64,000 bases of DNA from Dinoroseobacter sp049801095 (GTDB taxonomy: Bacteria; Pseudomonadota; Alphaproteobacteria; Rhodobacterales; Rhodobacteraceae). Location: contig NZ_JBNAGH010000005.1 in NCBI RefSeq assembly GCF_049801095.1, forward strand, positions 220,040 to 284,039, given 5' to 3'. The translations under genes and the position numbers were made by a program. The notes under the pieces are model-generated. The model was not told where the DNA came from, searched no databases, and saw only the letters and a list, made by a program, of their open reading frames with translations. The stretch's first letter is position 1. Every line of letters starts with the position of its first letter. This document shows positions 1 through 7,580 of the stretch, one piece after another.

Positions 1-344
1 TCCTTTGCCCCAGTGGTAGCCGCCCCCGGACCGGAGGCCTAGGGGGCGTTGTGATCAGGGGCGCACGCGCCGTGTGCGCAGCCCCGCGCGGGGCTGGCGC
101 ATCTACCGAATGCCGCCGAGCTGATCCCTTTCGGGCCATCCCTGCCGCGCCTTTGAGCAGGCACCGGACAGGGCGCGGCATTTTTGTCGCCCGTAGGTCA
201 AAAACCCGCTCCGCACGGGACCGGTTCCCTCGCCTCGTACGACTTTGGTCGTAGATTTGTGCTGCGGGAGGACCGAACCGCACCGGATCCGCCGGTGTCC
301 CATCCACTTCAAGGCGGCACAAAGGCCGCACCCGCGAGGCCCCT
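1..344. other. intergenic region, possible tail of an upstream gene
   Basis: No convincing gene lies here. Frame 1 is open from the window edge to a TAG at 40-42 and could be the last 13 codons of a truncated gene, but nothing identifies it. An inverted repeat (CGCCCCC at about 21-27 with GGGGGCG at about 43-49) follows, then a terminator-like hairpin at 144-185. The roughly 150 bases before the HExxH gene show no clear promoter. Small open frames on both strands here have no family resemblance and were left out. Confidence 0.4.
144..185 (+). terminator. Rho-independent terminator-like hairpin
   Basis: GCCGCGCC (144-151) pairs perfectly with GGCGCGGC (172-179) across a 20-base loop and is followed by ATTTTTG. 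It would end a plus-strand transcript entering from before the window. Confidence 0.55.
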
Positions 345-815
345 ATGACGGAACTTCTGACGGCGCTGATGCTCTGGATCTCAGCCAATACTGCCTATGA
401 TACGGCGGGCATCCCTCTGCCGGATGTGATCGAGATGACCCCGGTGGAGCTGACCGCCGAATACTACACCGATGTCCCTCACCTGATCCCGGCCCAGGGC
501 GTCGATAGTCGTGTCCAGGCGCTCTATTCCCCCCGGGAGGGCACCCATGGCCGGGTCTATGTGCTGGCTGCGGAATGGGTGGAGGGGGCGGATCAGGATG
601 ATGATCCCTATACCAACCCGGCCTTCCGCGAGATGGTCCTTCATGAGCTGATCCACCACCTGCAGTTCCAGACCGGCGTGGCGGAGACCTATCTCTGCCC
701 CGCTCAGGGCGAGACCGAAGCCTATGCTGCCGGTGGGCTTTATCTGCGCCAGATGCACGCGCCGGACCCGCTGCCCAATCGCAATTTCTGGGCCCATGTC
801 TATTCGCGCTGCTAG
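345..815 (+). CDS. HExxH-motif protein, DUF6647-like
   Basis: A 156-residue protein with HELIHH at about residues 100-105, the zinc-binding and catalytic pattern of gluzincin metallopeptidases. An acidic segment GETEAYAAG about 20 residues further on could supply the third zinc ligand. The N-terminus is moderately hydrophobic but is not a clear signal peptide. It resembles a small Rhodobacterales family I recall as DUF6647, with no known substrate. The gene stands alone, 85 bases before lrgA on the same strand. Protease activity is inferred from the motif only; a non-catalytic zinc protein is equally possible. Confidence 0.7.
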   Translation: MTELLTALMLWISANTAYDTAGIPLPDVIEMTPVELTAEYYTDVPHLIPAQGVDSRVQALYSPREGTHGRVYVLAAEWVEGADQDDDPYTNPAFREMVLHELIHHLQFQTGVAETYLCPAQGETEAYAAGGLYLRQMHAPDPLPNRNFWAHVYSRC

Positions 816-900
816 CGCTGCCGGTGTTTCCCGATTGCGCCCCGGGCCGGGGGCTCTAGGCTGGCCGGATCTGCCCTGCCCTGACCAAAGGACCCTTGCG

Positions 901-1257
901 ATGATCCTGCATCTTCTGGTGCTGCTGGCCTTTCAGCTGATTGGCGAGGTTCTGACCCGGACCCTGGGCCTCCTGGTGCCCGGGCCGGTTCTGGGGCTGG
1001 TGCTCTTGCTGGCTTTCTTCCTGCTCGTGCCCAAAGTGGCCGACGCCGTGCGCCCCACGGCAAGCGGGCTCCTCTCGCATCTCTCGCTGCTCTTTGTGCC
1101 GGCAGGGGTGGGCGTGGTGGCCCATCTCGACGTGCTGGGCAGCAATGGCGGCCCGCTGATGGCGGTGCTGGTGGTCTCGACGCTGGTGTCGATCGCGGTG
1201 GGGGCGCTGGTCTTCACCGGGGTCGCGCGGCTGGTCGGTCGGAGGGCAGGGGGATGA
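901..1257 (+). CDS. lrgA: LrgA/CidA-family holin-like membrane protein
   Basis: 118 residues, almost entirely hydrophobic, with about four membrane segments and the family's LVPGPVLGLVLL-type stretch near residues 25-37. LrgA/CidA proteins pair with LrgB/CidB in the inner membrane; described roles are control of murein hydrolase activity and export of small organic acids. The ATG at 901 is chosen because upstream in-frame sequence does not resemble the family and this Met begins the first membrane helix. Its 3' end overlaps lrgB by 4 bases (ATGA), so the two are translationally coupled. Confidence 0.85.
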   Translation: MILHLLVLLAFQLIGEVLTRTLGLLVPGPVLGLVLLLAFFLLVPKVADAVRPTASGLLSHLSLLFVPAGVGVVAHLDVLGSNGGPLMAVLVVSTLVSIAVGALVFTGVARLVGRRAGG

Positions 1258-1970
1258 GTGATCTCGGCGCGATCTGGGTTTACCTGTCCTCCGAGCCGCT
1301 CCTCTGGCTGACCGCGACGCTCGCGGCCTATGTGATTGGCGACGCGCTTTTCCGCGCTTCGGGCCGCGCGCCCCTGGTGAACCCGGTGCTGGTGGCGGTG
1401 GCGCTTCTTGCGGCGGTGCTCTGGCTGTCGGACACGCCCTACCAGACCTATTTCGAGGGTGCGCAATTCGTCCATTTCATGCTTGGCCCCGCCACTGTGG
1501 CGCTGGCGGTGCCGCTCTATACCAACCTCGCCAAGGTGCGCGCCGCGGCCCTGCCCATGATCGCGGCCCTTCTGGCGGGCTCTCTCACGGCCATGGCAAC
1601 CGCGGTTGGGCTCGGCTACGCGCTGGGCATTCGGGGCGAGGTCCTGATGTCGCTCGCGCCGAAATCTGCCACTGCTCCCGTGGCGCTCGGGATCTCCGAG
1701 GCAATCGGCGGCTTGCCCACCCTGACAGCGGTGCTCGTGATCCTGACCGGCATCATCGGCGCGGTCTTCGCCACGCCGCTCCTGAACCTGCTGCGGATCC
1801 ATGACTGGCGCGCCCGGGGCTTTGCCACCGGGGTTGCTGCCCATGGGATCGGCACCGCCCGCGCCTTTCAGGTCAATGAGACCGCCGGGGCTTTCGCCGG
1901 GATCGGCATGGGCGTAAACGCTGTACTGACCGCCGTGCTCGCCCCGGTGCTCATGGGGCTGATTTTCTGA
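1254..1970 (+). CDS. lrgB: LrgB/CidB-family membrane protein
   Basis: 238 residues with six or more hydrophobic segments and the LrgB signature LAPKSATAPVA at about residues 133-143, followed by a conserved glycine-rich HGIGTARAF segment near residues 203-211. Length fits the family (about 230). It acts with LrgA in the inner membrane. cobO starts only 11 bases after its stop, so lrgA-lrgB-cobO are probably one transcript; a functional link with cobalamin is not evident. Confidence 0.9.
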   Translation: MSDLGAIWVYLSSEPLLWLTATLAAYVIGDALFRASGRAPLVNPVLVAVALLAAVLWLSDTPYQTYFEGAQFVHFMLGPATVALAVPLYTNLAKVRAAALPMIAALLAGSLTAMATAVGLGYALGIRGEVLMSLAPKSATAPVALGISEAIGGLPTLTAVLVILTGIIGAVFATPLLNLLRIHDWRARGFATGVAAHGIGTARAFQVNETAGAFAGIGMGVNAVLTAVLAPVLMGLIF

Positions 1971-1981
1971 GGGAGGATGCG

Positions 1982-2596
1982 ATGACCGAGACCAATGACG
2001 CCGCGCGCCACAATGCCAAGATGGCCAAGAAGAAGGCCGCGCGCGACAAGATCATGGCGACCAAGACTGATAAGAAGGGTCTGATCATCGTCCATACGGG
2101 CAAGGGGAAGGGCAAATCCTCCGCCGCCTTCGGGATGATCTTTCGCTGTATCGCCCATGAGATGCCTTGCGCCGTGGTGCAGTTCATCAAAGGGGGCATG
2201 AGCACCGGAGAACGTGATCTGATCCTGTCCCATTTCTCTGACCGCTGCGCCTTCCACACCATGGGCGAGGGTTTCACATGGGAGACCCAGGACAAGGACC
2301 GCGATATCGAGATGGCACAGGCCGCCTGGGCCAAGGCCAAGGAGCTGATCCGCGATCCCGCGAACAAGATGGTGCTGCTCGACGAGATCAACATCGCCCT
2401 GCGCTACGACTATCTCGATATCAACGAGGTCGTCGCCTTCCTGCAAACCGAGAAACCAGAGATGACCCATGTGGTCCTGACCGGGCGCAACGCCAAGGAA
2501 GAGCTGATAGAGGCCGCCGATCTCGTCACCGAGATGGAGCTTGTGAAGCACCCCTTCCGCTCAGGGATCAAGGCCCAGATCGGCGTGGAGTTCTAA
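1982..2596 (+). CDS. cobO: cob(I)yrinic acid a,c-diamide adenosyltransferase (CobO/BtuR type)
   Basis: 204 residues. The P-loop HTGKGKGKSSAAFG at about residues 38-51, the later VVQFIKGG and LLDEINIALRYDY motifs, and the length all match CobO/BtuR/CobA ATP:corrinoid adenosyltransferases. They transfer the adenosyl group of ATP to Co(I) of the corrin, making the upper ligand of coenzyme B12. The lysine-rich N-terminal 35 residues are typical of the alphaproteobacterial form. It is the last gene of the plus-strand run and converges on cobN, whose stop lies 62 bases away across a strong hairpin. Confidence 0.95.
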   Translation: MTETNDAARHNAKMAKKKAARDKIMATKTDKKGLIIVHTGKGKGKSSAAFGMIFRCIAHEMPCAVVQFIKGGMSTGERDLILSHFSDRCAFHTMGEGFTWETQDKDRDIEMAQAAWAKAKELIRDPANKMVLLDEINIALRYDYLDINEVVAFLQTEKPEMTHVVLTGRNAKEELIEAADLVTEMELVKHPFRSGIKAQIGVEF

Positions 2597-2600
2597 CGGC

Positions 2601-2640
2601 GCCCCCTCGCGCAACGCGGGGGCAGCACGCCTGCCCCCTT
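2601..2640 (+). terminator. hairpin(s) after cobO, between convergent cobO and cobN
   Basis: GGGGGCAG (2618-2625) pairs with CTGCCCCC (2631-2638) over a 5-base loop and is followed by TT. A competing hairpin, GCCCCC (2601-2606) with GGGGGC (2618-2623), uses the same 3' arm, so the two exclude each other. The short T run makes termination likely rather than certain. Confidence 0.5.
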
Positions 2641-2675
2641 CATTGTTCCAAAAATACTCATGCGCCGGAGGCCTC
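2641..2675 (-). repeat. dispersed short repeat, copy overlapping the cobN stop codon
   Basis: Read on the minus strand it is GGCCTCCGGCGCATGAGTAT continuing TTTTGGAACAATGAAG. The TGA inside it is the cobN stop, so the repeat encodes CobN's last residues (EASGA). Related copies lie at 4904-4940, 47456-47499 and, in a variant form, at 32541-32660. Confidence 0.6.
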
Positions 2676-5600
2676 CCGCGCCGGCCCGCCCGGGGCAGCG
2701 AGATCTCTCAGCTGCGCTTTGGCGCTGTTCGAGCGCGGTTGCCAAAGCCCCCGGTCAATGGCTTCGCTGAGCCGCTCGGCAATCTCGCGCAAGGCATCCG
2801 GATTGGCCTCGGCGATGAAGGCGCGGGTCTCCTCATCCTCCAGCATTGCTGCATGGACCAGATCGAAATGGTGGCTTGCCACCGCGCCCGTGGTGGCTGC
2901 AAAGGCAAAGAGGTAATCCACCGTCGCCGCGATCTCGAAAGCGCCCTTGTAGCCATGGCGTTTCACCCCGGCGATCCATTTCGGGTTCACCACGCGGGAG
3001 CGGACTACCCGTCCTATTTCTTCCTCCAGCGTGCGGATCACCGGACGTTCCGGGCGGGAATGGTCATTGTGATAGATCGGCCGCTCCTTGCCCTGCAGGG
3101 TGGCCACCGCCGCCGCCGCGCCGCCCTCGAACTGGTAGTAATCATCACTGTCCAGAAGGTCATGCTCGCGATTGTCCTGATTCTGGACAATCGCCTCAGC
3201 CTGGCTCAGCCGTGCGGTGAACCCCGCGCGATCCGGTGTGCCCTCCTCCGCGGCGCCATAAGCATAGCTCGACCAGGCAATATAGGCCTCGGCCAGATCC
3301 GCCTTGTCAGCCCAGAGCCGCTCATCAATCATCGCCTGCAGGCCAGCCCCATAGGCCCCGGGCTTTGAGCCAAAGACCCGCGCGGTCTGCCCTTCGGCCT
3401 TCGCGCGCGCCGCGGCCGGGTTTTCCGCCTCGGGCTCGTCCAGCGCCATGACCGCCCGCGCCGCACTGTCCACCAGCGCGATCTGCTGGGGAAAGGCATC
3501 GCGGAAAAACCCCGAGACGCGCAGGGTCACATCCACACGTGGACGCCCCAATACGGACAGGGGCAGCACCTCGAACCCGGTGACCCGGCGATTGGCACTG
3601 TCCCATTGCGGCTTTACCCCCATCAGGGCGAGGCACTGGGCGATGTCATCCCCGCCCGTGCGCATATTCGCCGTGCCCCAGGCCGTCAGCAGCAGGGACC
3701 GGGGCCAATCCCCGTGATCCTGCAAATGCTTCTCGATCAACAGGTTTGCCGAAGCCCAGCCCAGCTTCCACGCGGTGGGCGTGGGGATCGCGCGACTGTC
3801 GACACTGAAGAAATTCCGTCCCGTGGGCAGGACATCCATGCGCCCCCGTGTGGGCGCGCCGGAGGGCGCCGGGGCGACGAACCGCCCTGACAGGGCTGTG
3901 AGGAGGCCCGATTTCTCCGCCGGCCCGCATTCCGCAATGGTCGGCAGGACATGGTCTGCAATCGCCTCGAGAACCGCGCGGCTCGCCGGACCTGGTGCGG
4001 CCATGCCGCCCTCGACACACGCCACGGCCAGAGCCTCCAGCCGCTCCACCGTGTCGCCATGACTGCGCCATGGATCAGAAAGAAGACCTGCCAGAAGATC
4101 GGGACGCGGCCCCGCCCAGGGGGCCGCCATCTCGCAATCAAGCGGGTCGAAGCCAAGCGCCAGATCCCCTGCAAACGCCCGCAGGAGCGAGGCGTCGCCC
4201 TCCTTGCCGTCGCCCCGGGGCAGGCGGGTCAGCGCGATCGCAAGATCGCGCGCAAGATCGCCCTCGGGCGCGGTGCCAAAGATATGCAAACCATCGCGGA
4301 TCTGCGCCTCTTTCAACTCGCAAAGATAGGCGTCGAGTTTCGCGAGATCGCCATCCTCATCGCCGGTAAACCCGGCATCCTTGTCGAGCCCGGTGACCGA
4401 GGTCAGGGACAGGATCTCGCGCCGCAACTCGGTGATCCGGCGCGGGTCGACACCGGCGGCCTCGTAATACTCGTCCACCAGCGCCTCGAGATCACGCAAG
4501 GGCCCATAGGTCTCTGCCCGGGTCAGGGGCGGGGTCAGATGGTCGATGATCACCGCCTGCGCCCGGCGCTTGGCCTGAGTGCCTTCGCCGGGGTCGTTGA
4601 CGATGAAAGGGTAGATATGAGGCAGCGGCCCGAAGACGACTTCTGGAAAACAGGCCTCGGACAGGGCCACGGATTTTCCCGGCAGCCACTCGAGATTGCC
4701 ATGCTTGCCCATATGGACGAGCGCATGGGCGCCATGGACATGGCGCAGCCAGAAGTAGAAGGCCAGATAGTTATGGGGCGGGACGAGATCAGGCGCGTGA
4801 TAGGTCTCGGTCGGGTCGATGTTATAGCCGCGCGCGGGCTGGATCCCGACCACCACATGTCCATAGCTCAAGATCGATAGGGCGAAGGCCCCGCTCGGGG
4901 CAGCGTCGGAATTGAGTATTTGAGGAACAATGAAGAAGGGGTCGTCTTCCGGGGCGCCCCAGCGGTCCTCAATCTGTTCGCGGGCCGCAAGCGGGAGGGC
5001 GCGGTAGTGGGCGAGGTAGGTCTCCAGCGGCAGGCGTTCGCCGCCCGTGCGCGCTGCCCGGTCGGTCAGCCAATTGGTCGGGCCCTGCCGGATGGCGGCC
5101 ATCAAGGCAGCGCTGTCCTTGGGGGCATCTGTGACCTGGTAACCTTCGGCGGCGAGGCGCGTGAGCATCCGCGCGGTTGCCTCGGGCGTATCGAGGCCCA
5201 CGCCATTGGCGAGCCGTCCGTCTTTGTTCGGGTAGTTCGCGAGAATCAGCGCCGTGCGCCGCTGGCTGACCGGGGACCGGCGCAGGGCGGCCCAGTTCGC
5301 CGCGAGATCGGCCACAAAGGCGATCCGGTCGCCCTGGGCTTGATAGGTCGCGATGGTGCATTCGGTGGCTTCGTCGAAGAAGGCCTCGCCCTTGAAGCTG
5401 ACGGCCCGGGTCAGCACACGGCCATCGACCTCCGGCAGGGCGACATTCATGGCGATATCGCGGGCTGAGAGGCCGGTTGTGCCCTCGGCCCAAGCCTCTT
5501 CGCTGCTGCCGGCGAGCACGACCTGAAAGACCGGGGCGCCCTGGGCTTCGGCCATGGTGAGCGGGTTGGTCCCGCTTTTGCCGGCACCATCGGGCGTGCC

Positions 5601-6410
5601 CACCGCAAAGCTCGTGCAGTTCAGGATCACATCCGGCGGCGCCTGGGTGAAGAGCCCCTGCAGGGTTGCGACCGAGACCGGATCCTTCAGGGAGGCCACA
5701 AAAACCGGCAGCGGGTTCAACTCCTTGCGCGCGAGCGCCCGGACCAAACGGTTGATCGGGTGAAGGCCCGCTCCCTGAACCAGCGCCCGGTAAAAGATCA
5801 GGGGCACAACGGGCGCATCCGCCTGCCATTGCGCCTGCACCGTCGCGAGATCGCTCAGCCCCGCCCCGGGCCAATAGACCCCGGCCCGCAAGAGCGGGGC
5901 GGCGGCGGGCGGTTCTGGGGTCTCAGGATCCAGCAGATGCTGCGCATAACCGAGGAAATTCGCGGCATTCTCCGGCCCGCCTTCGACCAGATAGGACCAG
6001 AGCGCGTCATATTCCGCGCCGCGCAGGGTCGAGAGCTCTCGCAGACTGTCATCGGGTTTGTCATCCCCGGGCAGCAGGATCACATGGCCCCCCGCGGCCG
6101 CAACCCGTGCCGCATATTGCTCGGCCCCGTAGCGCCAATAGCCCAGCCCGCCCAGCACACGCGCGACTACCAGCCGGGCCTTGGAGGCGCAGTCATCGAT
6201 ATGGAGATCCACGGACATCGGGTGGCGCAGATGCATCATGCTCGCTAGCCGCAGGTTCGGTGGCGCGGCCATCTCGGCGCGCGCTGCGCTCAGGGCGGCC
6301 AACTCTGTATCGGCGGCGGAAATGAAGACCAGATCGGCGGGGGTCTGACCCAGATCGACAGGCTCCTGCCCGTCATCGATGCTGCCGGGTGTCGCGGCCA
6401 GAAGATGCAT
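2658..6410 (-). CDS. cobN: aerobic cobaltochelatase large subunit CobN
   Basis: 1250 residues, the usual length for CobN. It shows the family's VGIQPARGYNIDPTETYHAPDL-like core (about residues 523-545), the HALVHMGKHGNLEWLPGKS segment just after, and a C-terminal half rich in conserved W/Y motifs. CobN is the corrin-binding subunit of the ATP-dependent CobNST complex that inserts Co2+ into hydrogenobyrinic acid a,c-diamide; cobS and cobT are not in the window. It is the last gene of the minus-strand unit that starts at the riboswitch. Two repeat copies touch the gene: one forms its stop codon, one sits in frame near residues 490-502, where most CobN proteins as I recall them are shorter. Confidence 0.95.
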   Translation of the reverse strand: MHLLAATPGSIDDGQEPVDLGQTPADLVFISAADTELAALSAARAEMAAPPNLRLASMMHLRHPMSVDLHIDDCASKARLVVARVLGGLGYWRYGAEQYAARVAAAGGHVILLPGDDKPDDSLRELSTLRGAEYDALWSYLVEGGPENAANFLGYAQHLLDPETPEPPAAAPLLRAGVYWPGAGLSDLATVQAQWQADAPVVPLIFYRALVQGAGLHPINRLVRALARKELNPLPVFVASLKDPVSVATLQGLFTQAPPDVILNCTSFAVGTPDGAGKSGTNPLTMAEAQGAPVFQVVLAGSSEEAWAEGTTGLSARDIAMNVALPEVDGRVLTRAVSFKGEAFFDEATECTIATYQAQGDRIAFVADLAANWAALRRSPVSQRRTALILANYPNKDGRLANGVGLDTPEATARMLTRLAAEGYQVTDAPKDSAALMAAIRQGPTNWLTDRAARTGGERLPLETYLAHYRALPLAAREQIEDRWGAPEDDPFFIVPQILNSDAAPSGAFALSILSYGHVVVGIQPARGYNIDPTETYHAPDLVPPHNYLAFYFWLRHVHGAHALVHMGKHGNLEWLPGKSVALSEACFPEVVFGPLPHIYPFIVNDPGEGTQAKRRAQAVIIDHLTPPLTRAETYGPLRDLEALVDEYYEAAGVDPRRITELRREILSLTSVTGLDKDAGFTGDEDGDLAKLDAYLCELKEAQIRDGLHIFGTAPEGDLARDLAIALTRLPRGDGKEGDASLLRAFAGDLALGFDPLDCEMAAPWAGPRPDLLAGLLSDPWRSHGDTVERLEALAVACVEGGMAAPGPASRAVLEAIADHVLPTIAECGPAEKSGLLTALSGRFVAPAPSGAPTRGRMDVLPTGRNFFSVDSRAIPTPTAWKLGWASANLLIEKHLQDHGDWPRSLLLTAWGTANMRTGGDDIAQCLALMGVKPQWDSANRRVTGFEVLPLSVLGRPRVDVTLRVSGFFRDAFPQQIALVDSAARAVMALDEPEAENPAAARAKAEGQTARVFGSKPGAYGAGLQAMIDERLWADKADLAEAYIAWSSYAYGAAEEGTPDRAGFTARLSQAEAIVQNQDNREHDLLDSDDYYQFEGGAAAAVATLQGKERPIYHNDHSRPERPVIRTLEEEIGRVVRSRVVNPKWIAGVKRHGYKGAFEIAATVDYLFAFAATTGAVASHHFDLVHAAMLEDEETRAFIAEANPDALREIAERLSEAIDRGLWQPRSNSAKAQLRDLAAPGGPAREASGA
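4904..4940 (+). repeat. dispersed short repeat, copy inside cobN
   Basis: TGAGTATTT (4913-4921), two differing bases, then GGAACAATGAAG (4924-4935) match the copy at 2641-2675 at 21 of 23 positions. This copy is inverted relative to cobN and is read through in frame, coding for the segment FFIVPQILNSD of CobN. Confidence 0.6.
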
Positions 6411-6481
6411 GTTGCGCCCCGTTTCTCCAAGTGCAGCGGCGGGTCTATCAAGCCTGCCTCAGCCGGGCAATGGTCGCGCCT

Positions 6482-6964
6482 CTAGCCCTTGGAGAAAATC
6501 GGTGGCCCTTTCAGGACGATCTCGGCCGGGCGTTGGGGGCTGCGGGTCAGCTCCCGCTCATAGAGGACCAACTCATCATTCCCGAGCTCTTCGGAGCTGG
6601 CCTCGTAACGGTTGCGCCGCAGCGCTTCGGCTTGGACCGGGTGCATCCGATCGACCCAGGCCCGCAGGACCCGCAGGCGCAGGCTGCGCGCCAGCGTTTC
6701 GACCTGTTCGATCAGGATATCGGGCAGGCTGCCCGGCGCCTCGGCGGCGACAAAGCGAAAGGCGCTGACCAGACCGAAACTGCCCATGTTGCGCAGGGCG
6801 ATGCAGCCGAGGCCGACCTCATCCCGGGCTGCAAGGTAGAAATAGCCGTTGGGTCCGGTCACGTCGGACATATCCGGACGGGTCCGCGACTTCGGCGGGA
6901 TCAGCAGGGTCTGCGCCAGAGGATCAAACGGGGTTGTCCGGTAAATCCGGATCTCGCGTGGCAT
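6482..6964 (-). CDS. GNAT-fold-like protein of unknown substrate
   Basis: About 160 residues from the ATG at 6964; earlier in-frame codons look non-coding. The middle section (YLAARDEVGLGCIALRN, then a helix with IEQVETLARSLRLRVLRAWV, then EALRRNRYEASSEE) follows the strand-helix-strand order of GNAT acyltransferases, but the R/Q-x-x-G-x-G/A acyl-CoA motif is not evident, so it may be non-catalytic or divergent. It lies 71 bases upstream of cobN on the same strand, within the riboswitch-led group. A cobalamin role is only suggested by position. Confidence 0.6.
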   Translation of the reverse strand: MPREIRIYRTTPFDPLAQTLLIPPKSRTRPDMSDVTGPNGYFYLAARDEVGLGCIALRNMGSFGLVSAFRFVAAEAPGSLPDILIEQVETLARSLRLRVLRAWVDRMHPVQAEALRRNRYEASSEELGNDELVLYERELTRSPQRPAEIVLKGPPIFSKG

Positions 6965-7121
6965 ATGCTCATAACTCCGGGTCCGCGGACGGACCCATAC
7001 CCCTCGACCAAAGTATGACTGCTTGTGGCGCGAAAGGCGAGGATCAAATCCAGCTTTACGCTGCGACAAAGAGCGATCCGGCGGGAAATTGGCTAAAATT
7101 CGCGCCGAAACCTGCGTCGGA

Positions 7122-7580
7122 TCAAGCTCGGAGCGGCTTTTCGTAGAAGCGACTCAGGGGATCGTCGAGGTAATCGCCGAACGGTCCACGGATCGCGAAT
7201 CCCTCCCGCTCGTACAAGGCGCAGGCGGAGATCAGGTCGGGACCGGTTTCGAGCCGCAGGATCGGGAGGCCCTTTTCCCGGGCAAAGGCCTCCAGCGCTT
7301 GCATTAGGGCTGCGCCAGCGCCGAGCCCGCGCGCCTCGGGGGCAACGAACATGGACTTGATCTCGCCATAGCCATCGCGCGTCGCGAGGGCCGCGCAGCC
7401 GATGGCCTGACCGCCCGACATGGCCAGAAAGAACTGGATCCGGGGATCGTCGAGATCCTCGGGGGCCATGCTGTAATTCACCTCTGCCGGATAGCGGTCC
7501 ATCATCATGGCGGCACTCGCCCCGAGCAGCGCGCGCGCCTCGGGGCTGAGCGGATCGCCCGGCGTGACGGTGACACTCAT
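7122..7580 (-). CDS. GNAT-family N-acetyltransferase
   Basis: 152 residues with the acetyl-CoA-binding signature: IKSMFVAPEARGLGAGAALM at about residues 74-93 contains R-G-L-G-A-G, followed by helix ALEAFAREKGLPILRLETG and the final ALYEREGF motif. The first half also fits (AIGCAALATRDG). Substrate unknown. The start codon overlaps the cobW stop by 4 bases, so it is translationally coupled to cobW and lies in the riboswitch-led unit. Confidence 0.88.
   Translation of the reverse strand: MSVTVTPGDPLSPEARALLGASAAMMMDRYPAEVNYSMAPEDLDDPRIQFFLAMSGGQAIGCAALATRDGYGEIKSMFVAPEARGLGAGAALMQALEAFAREKGLPILRLETGPDLISACALYEREGFAIRGPFGDYLDDPLSRFYEKPLRA

Noticed and set aside
51..312. Small open frames on both strands at the left edge
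   Set aside because: No ribosome site, Arg-rich translation, and a terminator hairpin lies inside them.
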